Origin: Eubacteriaceae bacterium
GTDB taxonomy: Bacteria; Bacillota; Clostridia; Lachnospirales; Lachnospiraceae
Length of the DNA stretch: 64,000 nucleotides
Direction of reading: 5' to 3'
NCBI GenBank assembly: GCA_910574915.1
Contig: CAJTCR010000002.1
Location: 110,888 to 174,887 of the forward strand
Below, one piece after another: positions 52,082-61,905 of this stretch. How positions within the stretch are numbered: position 1 is the first letter of the stretch; the number at the start of each line of letters is the position of its first letter. Under the pieces are notes generated by a model. That model made no database searches. It was not told the DNA's origin and saw nothing but the letters and a program-made list of their open reading frames with translations. Made by a program: the position numbers and the translations under genes.

Positions 52082-53602
52082 CTATTCTTCCTCCAAATCT
52101 TCCCTCTGGTCTTCGGCGCCCTGTGAATCTCCCGCGCCCTCTTCGTCATCCTTATTTCTGTGATCTGCTGCTGTATCATCATCCTGTCCGTCTGCCCGCT
52201 GATCTGCCGGATCAGAAGGCGCAGGATCACTATTATTCCGATCCGAACCATCCTGATCTGCCCCGTTTTCATCCTGCCCGTTTTCATCCTGCGGATCTGC
52301 GCCATCCGCACCGCCGTCCGGTTCATTTGTCCCGTCTGGTTCGCTGTCCTGATTTTCGTCCGAACTGATCGTAAAAGAAACCTGTGTCTCCCCTACGATA
52401 TATTTGCTGCTGTCAAGCTCCAACTGCAATTTTCTGACATGCCTGCCAGCCGCCAGACCGCTTACATCCAATACCGGACGCAGCGCATTGACCGTCAGCC
52501 TGTTTAAGTCGTCGGCAAGCCCGTAGATCTCGATATCTACATTTCTGTCATTGAAATCGATTTTATAACCTTCAGGCAGGTCATCCACGCCAATATTGCG
52601 AACCGGAACGGTAAATACCCTGCGCTCCAACTGCTCAATATCGATTTTTACAGTCACCGTGCCTTCTACGGACTTGCTCAGCGAAACGCCGCTCGGCAGG
52701 TACTGGTTTAAGTCTACCTTCTGCTCAAACTTCTCATTTGCGCCTTTTACGCTGATTACTTCTTCCGGTATCACAATGGCGCTGATTGCATTTAATATAT
52801 CAGACCTTCCTTTGATTGTCACCTCTGAAGGCTGCGCCGTCGCGGAAATCACTTCAAATCCTTCTTCCGGTTTCCCGCTGTAGTTGACCTTGATCGGAAC
52901 CGTCTTTTGAGAGACAATGCTCGCTTTTACCGTCACGATCTCAAGGCTGAGCGTCAGCCTCGTTGTATCTACGTTTTCTTCGTTTTCATCTAATAAAACG
53001 GGTACGACGCTGTCCGAGATATCGGTGCTCATATTCGTCACGTCGACCGTCGCCTTTACCGCATCGATCTTAGAGACGACTTCCTTTGGGCCAGATACCC
53101 ACAGGCGGTTTGGTTCCACAACCATAGAACCGAGCGCATATCCGTCCGCCGGCTCGCCCTGCGCCACCGGCATAATCACAAATGCCTGGCGCATCAGGTC
53201 TTCTAAGGTCACCTTGATCTCCTTCGTGCGTTTGGAGATCGTTAGCTGGCTGGAATGGCGCAGCGCTGTGATCTCGATCGGCACTACATTTTCGTCCTCC
53301 TTTTGAATCAACTGGCTCATATCCGCAACCGCCTTAAAATCCGAGCTGCTCAGCTCATTCACAACACTGCGGTTGCCGAGTACATTAAATGTCACATTTT
53401 TGGATTCTGGATCCAGCTCAAAATATTTATTGGCTGCCTCAATCACTTCTTCGTTCTCGATCGTGACTGCGACCGTAAACGGCCTTCTCATCATCGGGTC
53501 ATCCAGATTGACTACCGCCATCCACATCGTAACCGCAAATACAAGCGCGAGCAGCTTCAAGCCCAGATTCCTAGTCAGTATTTTTACGACGTTTCTTAGC
53601 AT
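52082..53602 (-). CDS. cdaR: CdaR (YbbR-domain) regulator of diadenylate cyclase
   Basis: The 506-residue protein has a signal anchor ([21 protein letters not shown]) and several YbbR repeats (patterns [31 protein letters not shown] and [19 protein letters not shown]). The last 90 residues are an Asp/Gln/Gly/Pro-rich acidic tail. It overlaps the cdaA end by 32 bp. It senses from outside and modulates CdaA at the membrane. Confidence 0.93.
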   Translation of the reverse strand: MLRNVVKILTRNLGLKLLALVFAVTMWMAVVNLDDPMMRRPFTVAVTIENEEVIEAANKYFELDPESKNVTFNVLGNRSVVNELSSSDFKAVADMSQLIQKEDENVVPIEITALRHSSQLTISKRTKEIKVTLEDLMRQAFVIMPVAQGEPADGYALGSMVVEPNRLWVSGPKEVVSKIDAVKATVDVTNMSTDISDSVVPVLLDENEENVDTTRLTLSLEIVTVKASIVSQKTVPIKVNYSGKPEEGFEVISATAQPSEVTIKGRSDILNAISAIVIPEEVISVKGANEKFEQKVDLNQYLPSGVSLSKSVEGTVTVKIDIEQLERRVFTVPVRNIGVDDLPEGYKIDFNDRNVDIEIYGLADDLNRLTVNALRPVLDVSGLAAGRHVRKLQLELDSSKYIVGETQVSFTISSDENQDSEPDGTNEPDGGADGADPQDENGQDENGADQDGSDRNNSDPAPSDPADQRADGQDDDTAADHRNKDDEEGAGDSQGAEDQREDLEEE

Positions 53603-54470
53603 CTTTAAACCTCCTTTGCAGCAGTTGCAGGCGGGACTGCTCGGATTCGGCGTTCTGAATAATCTTAAGCTGCTCGCGAAGTCCTTCCTGGTCGAGATTG
53701 CGGTAGATCCGCCCTGTCTTTGCCACCGAGACAGCTCCCGTTTCCTCGGATACGATGATCGTTAAAGAATCGCTCACCTCACTGATCCCGATTGCCGCAC
53801 GATGCCTCGTTCCAAGCTCCTTGCTGATCGCCATACTGTCAGACAGCGGCAGATAGCAGGTTGCCGCCACCACTCTGTCCCCCCGTACGATAATCGCGCC
53901 GTCATGCAGCGGTGTGTTTTTTTCAAATATATTAATCAAAAGCTGACTCGTAAGCAGCGAATCCAGCGCAATTCCAGTACGCTCATATTCTGTCAGCACA
54001 ATATCCTGTTCAATTACGATCAATGCCCCTGTCTTTACTTTTCCCATTTCAAAGGCAGCCTTTACCAGCTCGTTGATCGTACGGTCGCTGAACCTGCCGC
54101 CGTCCTGCGTCACTCCAAAATCAAACAGCGCCGTCACAAACCGCTTGCGCCCGAGCTGATCCAGCGCTTTTCGAAGCTCCGGCTGAAAAATCACGGCAAG
54201 TGCCGTCAGTGCCACATCTACCGTCCTGCTCGCCAGCCAGAGAATCGTATTCATCTGAAAGATGGCTGCAACAAGGATAAACAGCAAAATCACAATAATC
54301 CCCTTAAACAGCATCCACGCGCGTGTCCCTTTGATCCACACGAGCACATGATAAATAAAAAAAGTTATAATAAATATCTCGACCACATCCGTCAGCCTGA
54401 TCTTCTGCGGGGTGATCCAGGACATATACTTTTCCGCAAACCTTTGTATTGTACCGATAAACGCCTGCAC
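53571..54470 (-). CDS. cdaA: Diadenylate cyclase CdaA
   Basis: This 299-residue membrane enzyme makes c-di-AMP from two ATP. Three N-terminal helices (VVEIFIITFFIYHVLVWIKG, LFKGIIVILLFILVAAIFQM, ILWLASRTVDVALTALAVIF) are followed by the DAC domain with NTPLHDGAIIV (DGA) and LGTRHRAAIGISE (RHR). The GTG at 54470 has AAGGAAG 7 nt upstream and is preferred over the frame's upper end at 54503. The C-terminal helix is Arg/Lys/Gln rich. Confidence 0.95.
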   Translation of the reverse strand: MQAFIGTIQRFAEKYMSWITPQKIRLTDVVEIFIITFFIYHVLVWIKGTRAWMLFKGIIVILLFILVAAIFQMNTILWLASRTVDVALTALAVIFQPELRKALDQLGRKRFVTALFDFGVTQDGGRFSDRTINELVKAAFEMGKVKTGALIVIEQDIVLTEYERTGIALDSLLTSQLLINIFEKNTPLHDGAIIVRGDRVVAATCYLPLSDSMAISKELGTRHRAAIGISEVSDSLTIIVSEETGAVSVAKTGRIYRNLDQEGLREQLKIIQNAESEQSRLQLLQRRFKDAKKRRKNTD

Positions 54471-54527
54471 AAATTCACTTCCTTCCCTGAAAAAACAAGA
54501 CAACTGCCGCTTCGCGCAAAACAGCCG

Positions 54528-55541
54528 CTATTCTTCGTCATCCATGTCGATCTCCATATCTTCCATCAGTTCCTCACGGGTCACCGCCTCTTTTGCAGCT
54601 CTTTGGCTCCTGCCGTTGTCGCTGATCTTTTTCAGAGACTTTGCCCTAACGGACACATAGCGCTTTGGAACAGCCTTTACATAATAATAGTATTCGTCGT
54701 CTTCAAACTGTACCCGCTCCGTGCGTGTATAATCCAAATTAAAGAAAAAGAACTGTAAAACCAAAAGTACGACTACGCTGATGCCGCAGCCTGCCGTTAA
54801 CCGCATCGTCATACTGCTCATGCCAATCTGCAAATACCCCGCAAAAAATGCCACATACTGCAACAGCATTCCCGCAATAATCGCAACCGTCCACGCATAA
54901 TCTATCGACATCCTGCGGATGACATATACAACGAGTACCGTCACGATAAACACCCCGATGGTCAGATACATTTCACGATTGCCGATAAACTGCTTGATAA
55001 TCCCCTGAAACTTTGAAAGCAGCTCGCCTTCTTCCCCGGTCACCCCAAGGCTTGCTTCATTTGCCGTAATCCCGTCTAAAAAATAATACGTAACGACGCC
55101 GCAAATTGTTGGTATGACAGACACCGGCTGCTGCAGCAGCCCGTTTGCCGCCGGCATCACATAAGGGATGCCGAGCACATATGCGATTGGTGCAAGCAGC
55201 GCATAGTAAGCATTGCCCGGCGCGAACCGAAAATAAAGCAGATACATCACCACAAAAAGCACCAGCATAATAACACCTGCCGGCATCGATAAGGCATAGC
55301 AGTGCAGTGTAAGCAGCATTCCCGCAGCAAGCAGCATTGCCCCCGCGGGCAGGATCGAGCATACGAGCGCCAGGATCAGCAGCAGCGGCAGACTGTCCAG
55401 CCTTTCCATATATCCGATTTTACGGTTAATTAATATAAAAGACAAAAATGCAAGCAGGAATTTCACAACCGGAAGCAGGTAGATTTCATACTTTCCATAA
55501 AAACTGCGGATTCCTTCCTTGAATTCTAATAAAACTGTCAT
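54528..55541 (-). CDS. Multi-pass membrane protein of unknown function
   Basis: The 337-residue protein has eight or nine hydrophobic helices in residues 20-265, then a 70-residue charged cytosolic tail ending in acidic residues (MEIDMDDEE). AGGAGGAG before ATG. No family recognised. Its place just ahead of cdaA hints at a link with c-di-AMP or envelope control, which is inference. Confidence 0.7.
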   Translation of the reverse strand: MTVLLEFKEGIRSFYGKYEIYLLPVVKFLLAFLSFILINRKIGYMERLDSLPLLLILALVCSILPAGAMLLAAGMLLTLHCYALSMPAGVIMLVLFVVMYLLYFRFAPGNAYYALLAPIAYVLGIPYVMPAANGLLQQPVSVIPTICGVVTYYFLDGITANEASLGVTGEEGELLSKFQGIIKQFIGNREMYLTIGVFIVTVLVVYVIRRMSIDYAWTVAIIAGMLLQYVAFFAGYLQIGMSSMTMRLTAGCGISVVVLLVLQFFFFNLDYTRTERVQFEDDEYYYYVKAVPKRYVSVRAKSLKKISDNGRSQRAAKEAVTREELMEDMEIDMDDEE

Positions 55542-55550
55542 GCTCTCCTC

Positions 55551-55967
55551 CTAGCGACGTGTTGGCGCCGTACGGCTTTCTTGTTCTACATATAATCTGC
55601 CCAGGCGTTTCAGCCTTCGGTAATGCCGCTTCATGCTCTTTCTGCCTGACGCGTAAAATACATTTGCATAAACATCAACCGCAATCAGGTAAGCGCCCAA
55701 AAAGCACAGATACCTTACAAGCACCGCCGTCCCAAATGCAATCAAATCCATACTATCTATATTTGCCATTAACTCTTCGATATGGCACACACCCCACAGC
55801 GTGAGAAAAATCCCGTATGCCGCAGTCCCGCAAAAAAAACCTTTCAGCAGGTGCCTGGCTGCAAAATCGCCCCTGTAGTAGCAGACTACCTTTTTATATT
55901 TTTTGCCTTCCCGCTGTTCATAAGCGGCGAGCTTCGTCATTTCCCGCACGCGTTCCTGATCGATCAT
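55551..55967 (-). CDS. Small membrane protein of unknown function
   Basis: The 138-residue protein has two membrane segments (about 41-60 and 75-100) flanked by basic ends. The ATG at 55967 is taken; GGAGG lies 13 nt upstream, a little far, so an ATT/GTT codon just upstream cannot be excluded. It is the first gene of the cdaA operon and starts about 45 nt after a promoter. Confidence 0.65.
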   Translation of the reverse strand: MIDQERVREMTKLAAYEQREGKKYKKVVCYYRGDFAARHLLKGFFCGTAAYGIFLTLWGVCHIEELMANIDSMDLIAFGTAVLVRYLCFLGAYLIAVDVYANVFYASGRKSMKRHYRRLKRLGRLYVEQESRTAPTRR

Positions 55968-56018
55968 AACAATGCAAAGACCTCCAAAATATGCCTGTTT
56001 TTCCACAATATCGTTTTT

Positions 56019-56047
56019 ATTATAACACAGGCACTTGTATATGAAAA
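56019..56047 (-). promoter_or_regulatory. Candidate promoter of the cdaA operon
   Basis: TATAAT (complement of 56019-56024) and TTTTCA (complement of 56042-56047) are 17 nt apart. It lies right after the terminator of the gene upstream, a natural place for a new transcript. Confidence 0.6.
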
Positions 56048-56088
56048 GTTTTTTTGTAGATGTAGAAGTGAAAAAAGTGTAAACAACG

Positions 56089-56117
56089 AAAAAAGAGAAT
56101 GCTGCCGCATTCTCTTT
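56089..56117 (-). terminator. Terminator of the yvyF-like gene
   Basis: On the minus strand AGAGAATGC pairs with GCATTCTCT over a 4-nt loop, followed by six T. It lies 8 bp after the stop. Confidence 0.9.
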
Positions 56118-56124
56118 TGTAGTA

Positions 56125-56529
56125 TTAAGTATCCAAAAACCGCATCCGGTTGCCGTCCGATTTTTTCGGCACTTCCACCTTAACCGGCTCTTCCTCCACC
56201 GCATGGCTTAAATTATTAATCATCTTGCCCTTACATGCTTCGCAGTATTTGCCAAATTTAATCATTGCACCGCAGTTCATGCACTCGATGCCTACCGGTG
56301 AATCATCCGAAAACTTCAGACGCTCCTCGCGCACCCATGTTTTTAACTGCTTAACGGAAACCTCGTTTGCCTCCGAAACTTCCTGTAACGCTGCATGAGG
56401 ATGCTCACGGATATAATCTTTTACTTCCTTAAACTTTTCCTCCAGCTTCTCCACACATGCCGAACAAATTACTGGTCCAGACAAATAATTAAATAACCGT
56501 TTGCAGCTTTTACATGACCTTACATCCAT
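56125..56529 (-). CDS. YvyF-like flagellar-operon protein
   Basis: The 134-residue protein has an N-terminal zinc-finger pair (CKSCKRLFNYLSGPVICSAC), a central helix-turn-helix-like stretch (HPHAALQEVSEANEVSVKQLKTWVREERL) and a second knuckle pair (CMNCGAMIKFGKYCEAC). This is the layout of B. subtilis YvyF, found by comF and flagellar genes. GGGGG 6 nt before ATG 56529 fixes the start. It lies next to the comF gene, as in Bacillus. Confidence 0.85.
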   Translation of the reverse strand: MDVRSCKSCKRLFNYLSGPVICSACVEKLEEKFKEVKDYIREHPHAALQEVSEANEVSVKQLKTWVREERLKFSDDSPVGIECMNCGAMIKFGKYCEACKGKMINNLSHAVEEEPVKVEVPKKSDGNRMRFLDT

Positions 56530-56610
56530 AATATGCCCCCTTTTAGTTCTATGTGAAGCTGTCGCTTCTTCCAATTTTAGATTAGCCAGCAAAACGCGCC
56601 TGTTGCACGC

Positions 56611-57348
56611 TCAGCTTCCCTGCCCAATACTGATACACAGATAAAATACCTCCTCGGCTCCTGACTGCTTTAACACATACGCAGCAGCATCTATCGTACT
56701 TCCCGTTGTATAAATATCATCAATAAGCAGGACTCTCTTTAAGTTTACTACATTTTTGTTCATTTTAAAAGCATTTTTGAGATTATTTTTTCGTTCCTGG
56801 GCAGAAAGCTGTTTTTGCGGAGCCGTATCACGTACCCTGGAAAGCAGCCCCGCATCGTAAGAAAGCCCGGCAAGCTGTGCAAACCGCTTTCCAAACAAGT
56901 GCGCCTGGTTGTATCCGCGTTTTTTCATTCTATGTTTTGACAGCGGGATCGGTGCGGCAAGCTCTATTTCAAGCTGTTTTACCCACTGTCCGTATACGCG
57001 CGCCGCCTCCGCAGCAAAAAACTCTGTATAATCCCTGCGGTTACCGTATTTATAGCGGTACAGCATCCCGCGCACCGCACCCTGGTACAAAAAAACGGCG
57101 CGCCCCTGGCAAAACATATGCCTTTTTTTCATACAGTCCATGCAGTATTCCTGCTCTGCGCTTCCTACCGGTTTGCCGCAGGAATAGCAAAAAGGCTGCG
57201 TCACATAACGCAGCTTTCCCGCACACTCCTTGCAAATCAGCGTATCACGCAGCACGCGGTTGCAGACGGGACAGCGGCTTGGATACAATACAGCCAGAAG
57301 CTTCTGATACAGGTTTCGCAATAATTCCAGTTTCTCAGATCCTGCCAT
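56611..57348 (-). CDS. comF: ComF family phosphoribosyltransferase-like protein
   Basis: The 245-residue protein has an N-terminal zinc finger (YPSRCPVCNRVL...CKEC..CYSCGKP...CMDC) and a PRTase domain with PLSKHRMKKRGYNQAHLFGKRFAQ and the PRPP loop VLLIDDIYTTGSTIDAA. ComF proteins take part in DNA uptake for natural transformation. The ATG overlaps the recD2 end by 14 bp. Confidence 0.93.
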   Translation of the reverse strand: MAGSEKLELLRNLYQKLLAVLYPSRCPVCNRVLRDTLICKECAGKLRYVTQPFCYSCGKPVGSAEQEYCMDCMKKRHMFCQGRAVFLYQGAVRGMLYRYKYGNRRDYTEFFAAEAARVYGQWVKQLEIELAAPIPLSKHRMKKRGYNQAHLFGKRFAQLAGLSYDAGLLSRVRDTAPQKQLSAQERKNNLKNAFKMNKNVVNLKRVLLIDDIYTTGSTIDAAAYVLKQSGAEEVFYLCISIGQGS

Positions 57349-59569
57349 AACCGTTCTGCTCCCCCTCCTGCTGTTCTAAAATCCGGTCTTTTAATCCGCT
57401 GTAGCGCTTCTGCTCGCTGATATTGCCGACCATTTCATCAAATTTGTGTTCGTCGCCGACGATGGTCACACATTTTTTTGCCCGTGTCACCGCGGTATAC
57501 AAAAGATTGCGGTTCATCAAAAGCCGCGGCCCGCCAAGCAGCGGGATTACAACCGCCGGATATTCGCTGCCCTGCGACTTGTGTATCGTAACGGCATAGG
57601 CAAGTTCCAGCTCTTCGAGCATTTTAAACGGATATTCCACAATCCGCCCTTCGTCAAATTCAATCGTAAGCATCTCGGTAATCTCTTTGATACTGCGGAT
57701 AATGCCCATATCGCCGTTAAAGATGCCCATGCCCCGCTCTATCGCGATGCCGTAGCGGTTTTTGATCTCCCATTCGACCTGGTAATTATTTTTGATCTGC
57801 ATCACCTTGTCGCCCTCGCGAAAAACCGTCTCCCCGCGCTCTTTTTCCGCTTTTTTCGGCGACGGCGGATTCAAATACTGCTGCAATACCGTATTCAGAC
57901 GGTCTACGCCCAGCAGCCCCTTGCGCATCGGCGTCAGCACCTGAATGTCGTACATCTGCGCGTCTACGTATTTTGGCATCTTCTGCACGACCAACTGAAG
58001 CACGACGTTAATAATCTTATCTACATCGTAACGTTTTAAAAAGAAAAAATCCTTGCTCTGATTGTCCAGCCTGACATATTCCCCGCGGTTAATTTTATGC
58101 GCATTGACAATGATATCGCTCTGGCTTGCCTGCCGGAAGATTTTTGTCAGGCGCACTACCCGGTATACGCCGCTGTCAATCAGATCCTTCAGCACGCTTC
58201 CTGGCCCGACACTCGGCAACTGGTTAATATCGCCTACCAAAACCAGGCGCGTAGAAGGCACGACTGCCTTTAACAGCGCATACATCAGCGAAATATCCAC
58301 CATCGACATTTCATCGATAATAATGGCGTCCGTTTCCAACGGATTGGATTCGTTTCGCTCAAACCTGCCTGTCCCTTCCGCGCCGCCGTTTACCTCCAGC
58401 ATCCGGTGTATCGTGCGCGCTTCGTAGCCAGTCGTTTCGCTCATCCGCTTTGCCGCCCTGCCCGTCGGCGCAGCCAGCATAAAATCCAGCCCTTCCATTT
58501 CATACAATCGGATAATGGAATTGATCGTCGTCGTCTTTCCGGTGCCCGGCCCGCCGGTAATAATTAACAGCCCGGTGCCCGCCGCTTCAAAAACCGCTTT
58601 CCTTTGCAGCTCGTCCAGCACGACGTCCGCGTGCTTTTCAATCGCAGCTATTTTTTTCTCCAGATCGCTGCCGCTTACTTCCAGGCGCGCGTTAAGCTGC
58701 TGCAACAGCACAGCGGCATTATGTTCCATATTATAATAGGAAGCAGTATACACCTGCACTTGCGCAAGCTTCTCCTTCATAACGATCCTGCGCGCAATCG
58801 CAAGGTCCATATAATGCTTTTCTGTCAGCTCCGCCTCGACGCCAAGCAGCTCCGCCACTTTGTCGGACAGTATTTCTTTCGGCAGATACGTATGTCCTTC
58901 GCCGCCTGCCTGTTGCAGCGCATACAAAATACCGCTGCGGACACGAAAGTCCGAATCGGCGCTTATCCCCGCGCGGCTTGCAATCTCATCGGCGATCCGA
59001 AACCCGACCCCTTGGATATCATCGGCAAGGCGGTACGGATTTTCCCTGATAATCGTATAAATCTGCGGCCCATAGGCACGGTACACCTTTAGCGCCAGCG
59101 TCTGCCCGATCCCGTACTGCTGCAAGAAAATCATCGCCTGGCGCATATCCTTTTTTTCTTCGACCTGCGCCGCAATCTCCTGCGCCTTGCGCTCGCTGAT
59201 TCCCCGAACTTCGGAAAGACGCTCCGGTTCTTCTTCGATCACGCGAAACGTATCCTTTCCAAACCTGCGTACAATACGCGCAGCCAGCGCCGCGCCAATG
59301 CCCTTGACGGCACCGGAGCCAAGATACCGTTCGATCGCAAATTCGTCCTCCGGCTCCTTTTCTTCATAGGACTGCACTTTGAACTGCCTGCCATACGACG
59401 GATGCTCTGTATAGCTGCCTGTAAAGGCAACGTTCATCCCTGCGGTAACGCCATGCAGCACGCCGACACAGGTGAGTTCTCCGTCCTCTGTAACAAGCGT
59501 CAGCACACAATAGCCGTTTTCCTCGTTTTGAAAAATAAAATTATCAATATATCCCGCTACTTTTTCCAA
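57335..59569 (-). CDS. recD2: SF1B helicase RecD2
   Basis: This 744-residue 5'-3' helicase works in DNA repair without RecBC. N-terminal OB-like part, helix-hairpin-helix region (GSGAVKGIGAALAARIVRRFG, ERLSEVRGISERKAQEI), Walker A ITGGPGTGKTTTINSI, Walker B IIIDEMSMVD, GDINQLPSVGPGSVLKDLI, C-terminal AYAVTIHKSQGSEYPAVVIP and YTAVTRAKKCVTIVG. The start is TTG 59569, with AGGAG 8 nt upstream. Confidence 0.96.
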   Translation of the reverse strand: MEKVAGYIDNFIFQNEENGYCVLTLVTEDGELTCVGVLHGVTAGMNVAFTGSYTEHPSYGRQFKVQSYEEKEPEDEFAIERYLGSGAVKGIGAALAARIVRRFGKDTFRVIEEEPERLSEVRGISERKAQEIAAQVEEKKDMRQAMIFLQQYGIGQTLALKVYRAYGPQIYTIIRENPYRLADDIQGVGFRIADEIASRAGISADSDFRVRSGILYALQQAGGEGHTYLPKEILSDKVAELLGVEAELTEKHYMDLAIARRIVMKEKLAQVQVYTASYYNMEHNAAVLLQQLNARLEVSGSDLEKKIAAIEKHADVVLDELQRKAVFEAAGTGLLIITGGPGTGKTTTINSIIRLYEMEGLDFMLAAPTGRAAKRMSETTGYEARTIHRMLEVNGGAEGTGRFERNESNPLETDAIIIDEMSMVDISLMYALLKAVVPSTRLVLVGDINQLPSVGPGSVLKDLIDSGVYRVVRLTKIFRQASQSDIIVNAHKINRGEYVRLDNQSKDFFFLKRYDVDKIINVVLQLVVQKMPKYVDAQMYDIQVLTPMRKGLLGVDRLNTVLQQYLNPPSPKKAEKERGETVFREGDKVMQIKNNYQVEWEIKNRYGIAIERGMGIFNGDMGIIRSIKEITEMLTIEFDEGRIVEYPFKMLEELELAYAVTIHKSQGSEYPAVVIPLLGGPRLLMNRNLLYTAVTRAKKCVTIVGDEHKFDEMVGNISEQKRYSGLKDRILEQQEGEQNGYGRI

Positions 59570-59631
59570 GATGACATCTCCTGACCGTTATTTGCCCCTG
59601 CAAGCCTTACGTAACACCGACTGAGAAACAG

Positions 59632-59686
59632 GAAGCACAAAAAATGCAGGATGTCCTTTTTCTTTCATTCGCAACATCCTGCATCT
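59632..59686 (-). terminator. Terminator of the flagellar rod genes
   Basis: ATGCAGGATGT pairs with ACATCCTGCAT around a 19-nt loop, followed on the minus strand by TTTTTTG. It lies 60 bp after the rod-binding gene. Confidence 0.85.
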
Positions 59687-59746
59687 GCTTGGCAGAAACA
59701 ACCGAAAACATGCCCGCCTGTTTCTGCCAACATCCATTAAAATCCC

Positions 59747-60106
59747 CTACGATTCATCCGTAATCCCATAATTACGTTTCATCTGCTCATACAACTGCTG
59801 TGCCAGCGGCCCGCCGGACTGCTCTGTCGTCTGTGCTGCGACACTTTGTATCACGCCGTCCTTAAAATAATCTACAAGCGAGGCAAGGGAAGAATCCCCG
59901 TTTTCCTCACTGCCGATCGTCTTAAACATCTCTTTGTATACCTGCTCCATAAAATAGGATTCAAATTCGCGGCAGACCTCTTTTAACTCTTCCGCCGAAG
60001 AACCGTCTCCCATATTGTCCAGCTTGCCGGACAGCTTTGTGCCCGAAACAGCGCTTGTCATAGATGGGTCAACATAGGAATTCAGACCGTTTACTACAAT
60101 GCTCAT
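59747..60106 (-). CDS. Rod-binding protein (FlgJ N-terminal type)
   Basis: The 119-residue protein has the rod-binding motif LKEVCREFESYFMEQVYKEMFKTIG and ends like FlgJ N-domains (GPLAQQLYEQMKRNYGI). It lacks the muramidase domain of proteobacterial FlgJ, as usual in Firmicutes. It helps assemble the flagellar rod. GGAGG 9 nt before ATG 60106. Confidence 0.88.
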   Translation of the reverse strand: MSIVVNGLNSYVDPSMTSAVSGTKLSGKLDNMGDGSSAEELKEVCREFESYFMEQVYKEMFKTIGSEENGDSSLASLVDYFKDGVIQSVAAQTTEQSGGPLAQQLYEQMKRNYGITDES

Positions 60107-60123
60107 CACTCAGCGCCTCCTTC

Positions 60124-60939
60124 CTATCGTTTCAGGTTGTTTGCCTGTTCTAACATCGTATCCGACGTCGTGATCGCGCGGGAGTTCAGTTCGTATGCCC
60201 TCTGTGCCACGATCATATTGACCATCTCGTCCGCCACCTGTACATTGGAGCCTTCCAAAAATCCCTGGCGGATGCTGCTGCGCGCCAACCCCGCTGTATT
60301 CGCTTCGTTCATCGGTGCTCCAGAGGCTTCTGTCTCCACATAATATGTACCGGAGATCTTTGAAAGCCCTGCATCATTATTAAACTGCCACAAACCGATC
60401 GACTGGTTCAGCGGTACGTACGCCCTATCAGGATCTGTATAGCCGATCGCACCGTCACTAGAGATGGAAACCATGCTTGCGTCCACCTCATCCGGGAGAA
60501 TAATTTCATTTCCGTTTGTATCCATTACCTGATAGCCCTCTGAGGTGCACAGCGTCAGCCCGTTTGCCCCCTGGCTCCAGTAAAAATCACCGTTTCTGGT
60601 GTAATAAGCTTCTCCGTCTACGCCGCTTACTCCAAACAGCCCGTTGCCTTCGATCGCTACAGCGCTGTAGCTTTCGGTAGACAGCATCGGCCCCTGACGA
60701 AAATGCGAGGTAATCGAAGCGACTCTCGTTCCAAGCCCTACCTGCGCCGAAATCGGCTTCTGCGCTCCGTTTGCAGTCGTTGTTTCTGTCTGAAGCGTTT
60801 GATACAGCAACGACTTAAATTCCGGTTTTTCCGTTTTATAGCCAACAGTATTGACGTTTGCCAGATTGTTGGATATCGAATCTACATTCGTCTGCTGCGC
60901 GCGCATTCCCGATGCCGCGCTCCATAATGCTCTCATCAT
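60124..60939 (-). CDS. flhP: Flagellar hook-basal body protein (FlgG/FlhP type)
   Basis: This 271-residue distal rod protein has an N-terminal MMRALWSAASGMRAQQTNVDSISNNLANVNTVGYK, central VAIEGNGLFGV, and a C-terminal SNVQVADEMVNMIVAQRAYELNSRAITTSDTMLEQANNL. These end helices form the D0 coiled coil. It could also be named flgG; the order mbl-flhO-flhP supports FlhP. Confidence 0.93.
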   Translation of the reverse strand: MMRALWSAASGMRAQQTNVDSISNNLANVNTVGYKTEKPEFKSLLYQTLQTETTTANGAQKPISAQVGLGTRVASITSHFRQGPMLSTESYSAVAIEGNGLFGVSGVDGEAYYTRNGDFYWSQGANGLTLCTSEGYQVMDTNGNEIILPDEVDASMVSISSDGAIGYTDPDRAYVPLNQSIGLWQFNNDAGLSKISGTYYVETEASGAPMNEANTAGLARSSIRQGFLEGSNVQVADEMVNMIVAQRAYELNSRAITTSDTMLEQANNLKR

Positions 60940-61066
60940 AATTATCTAATCTCCTTCCACGGCACTCCATGCCCTCTTTGCCTTCCGTGGTCAAACAACT
61001 GTATAAATACCCATATGTTTTATATCGGCAGTTTCCTGTATAATCATAACCATCCACGTTCGAATA

Positions 61067-61873
61067 TTATCCGATTCTGCCTATCTGGTTCACTGCCTTA
61101 TCCAACATCGTATCGAAGGTCTGGATCATTTTCTGGTTGGACTCATATGCCCTTGCAATCGTAATCATCGTTACCATCTCGTCTACGACTTTTACGTTGG
61201 ACGCCTCAAGGCATCCCTGTTCGATATTGCCCTGTGCCTCGATTACCTGGCCGCCGTCCACGAGGTCATACATATTTTCGCCATATTTGGAAAGAAAATC
61301 ATAGTTTTCAAAATCTACCAGCCCGATCTGTCCGACTAACTGGTCGTTCTGATAAATAAAGCCTGCCTTGTCAATCGTAAAGTCCAGATTCGGGTCTAAC
61401 TGTATAAAATTGTTTGCTGCCGGATCGCCGTTTTGCGCACCGTTTTGGTTAAGCACATAATCGCCGTCCTTCGTACGCAAAAATCCGTCTGTGCTGATGG
61501 TAAACGCACCGTCGCGCGTATATTTCGCGGAAGTATTGCCTTCCTTATCGGTAAAGGAAATCGCGAAAAAGCCATTGCCGTCAATCGCACAGTCATACTT
61601 ATTGTCTGTCACCTTAAAGCTGCCCTGCGTGTAATCCGTATACGTCTCACCGATCTTTACACCCGGGTTTACATCTCCAAGCGTTTTGGGACGCCCGTTC
61701 GGTACGGAAGAATCTTTGATGCGCATTGCCAGCTTCGCTTCAAACGATTCCGCTGTCGCGCCTTCTTTTTTATAGCCATTTGTATCCGCATTTGCCAGGT
61801 TGTTCGTAATGACATCCAGACGGTTCATTTCATTGACCATTCCTGTCCATGCTGTATATAACCCTTTTACCAT
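61067..61873 (-). CDS. flhO: Flagellar hook-basal body protein (FlgF/FlhO type)
   Basis: This 268-residue protein has MVKGLYTAWTGMVNEMNRLDVITNNLANADTNGYKKEG and a C-terminal SNVKVVDEMVTMITIARAYESNQKMIQTFDTMLDKAVNQIG, with CAIDGNGFFAI in the middle. It is a rod component. AAAGGAAG before ATG. It lies directly after mbl as in B. subtilis. Confidence 0.93.
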   Translation of the reverse strand: MVKGLYTAWTGMVNEMNRLDVITNNLANADTNGYKKEGATAESFEAKLAMRIKDSSVPNGRPKTLGDVNPGVKIGETYTDYTQGSFKVTDNKYDCAIDGNGFFAISFTDKEGNTSAKYTRDGAFTISTDGFLRTKDGDYVLNQNGAQNGDPAANNFIQLDPNLDFTIDKAGFIYQNDQLVGQIGLVDFENYDFLSKYGENMYDLVDGGQVIEAQGNIEQGCLEASNVKVVDEMVTMITIARAYESNQKMIQTFDTMLDKAVNQIGRIG

Positions 61874-61905
61874 GTGCCTACTTCCTTTCCGTTCGTAAAA
61901 CTCTC

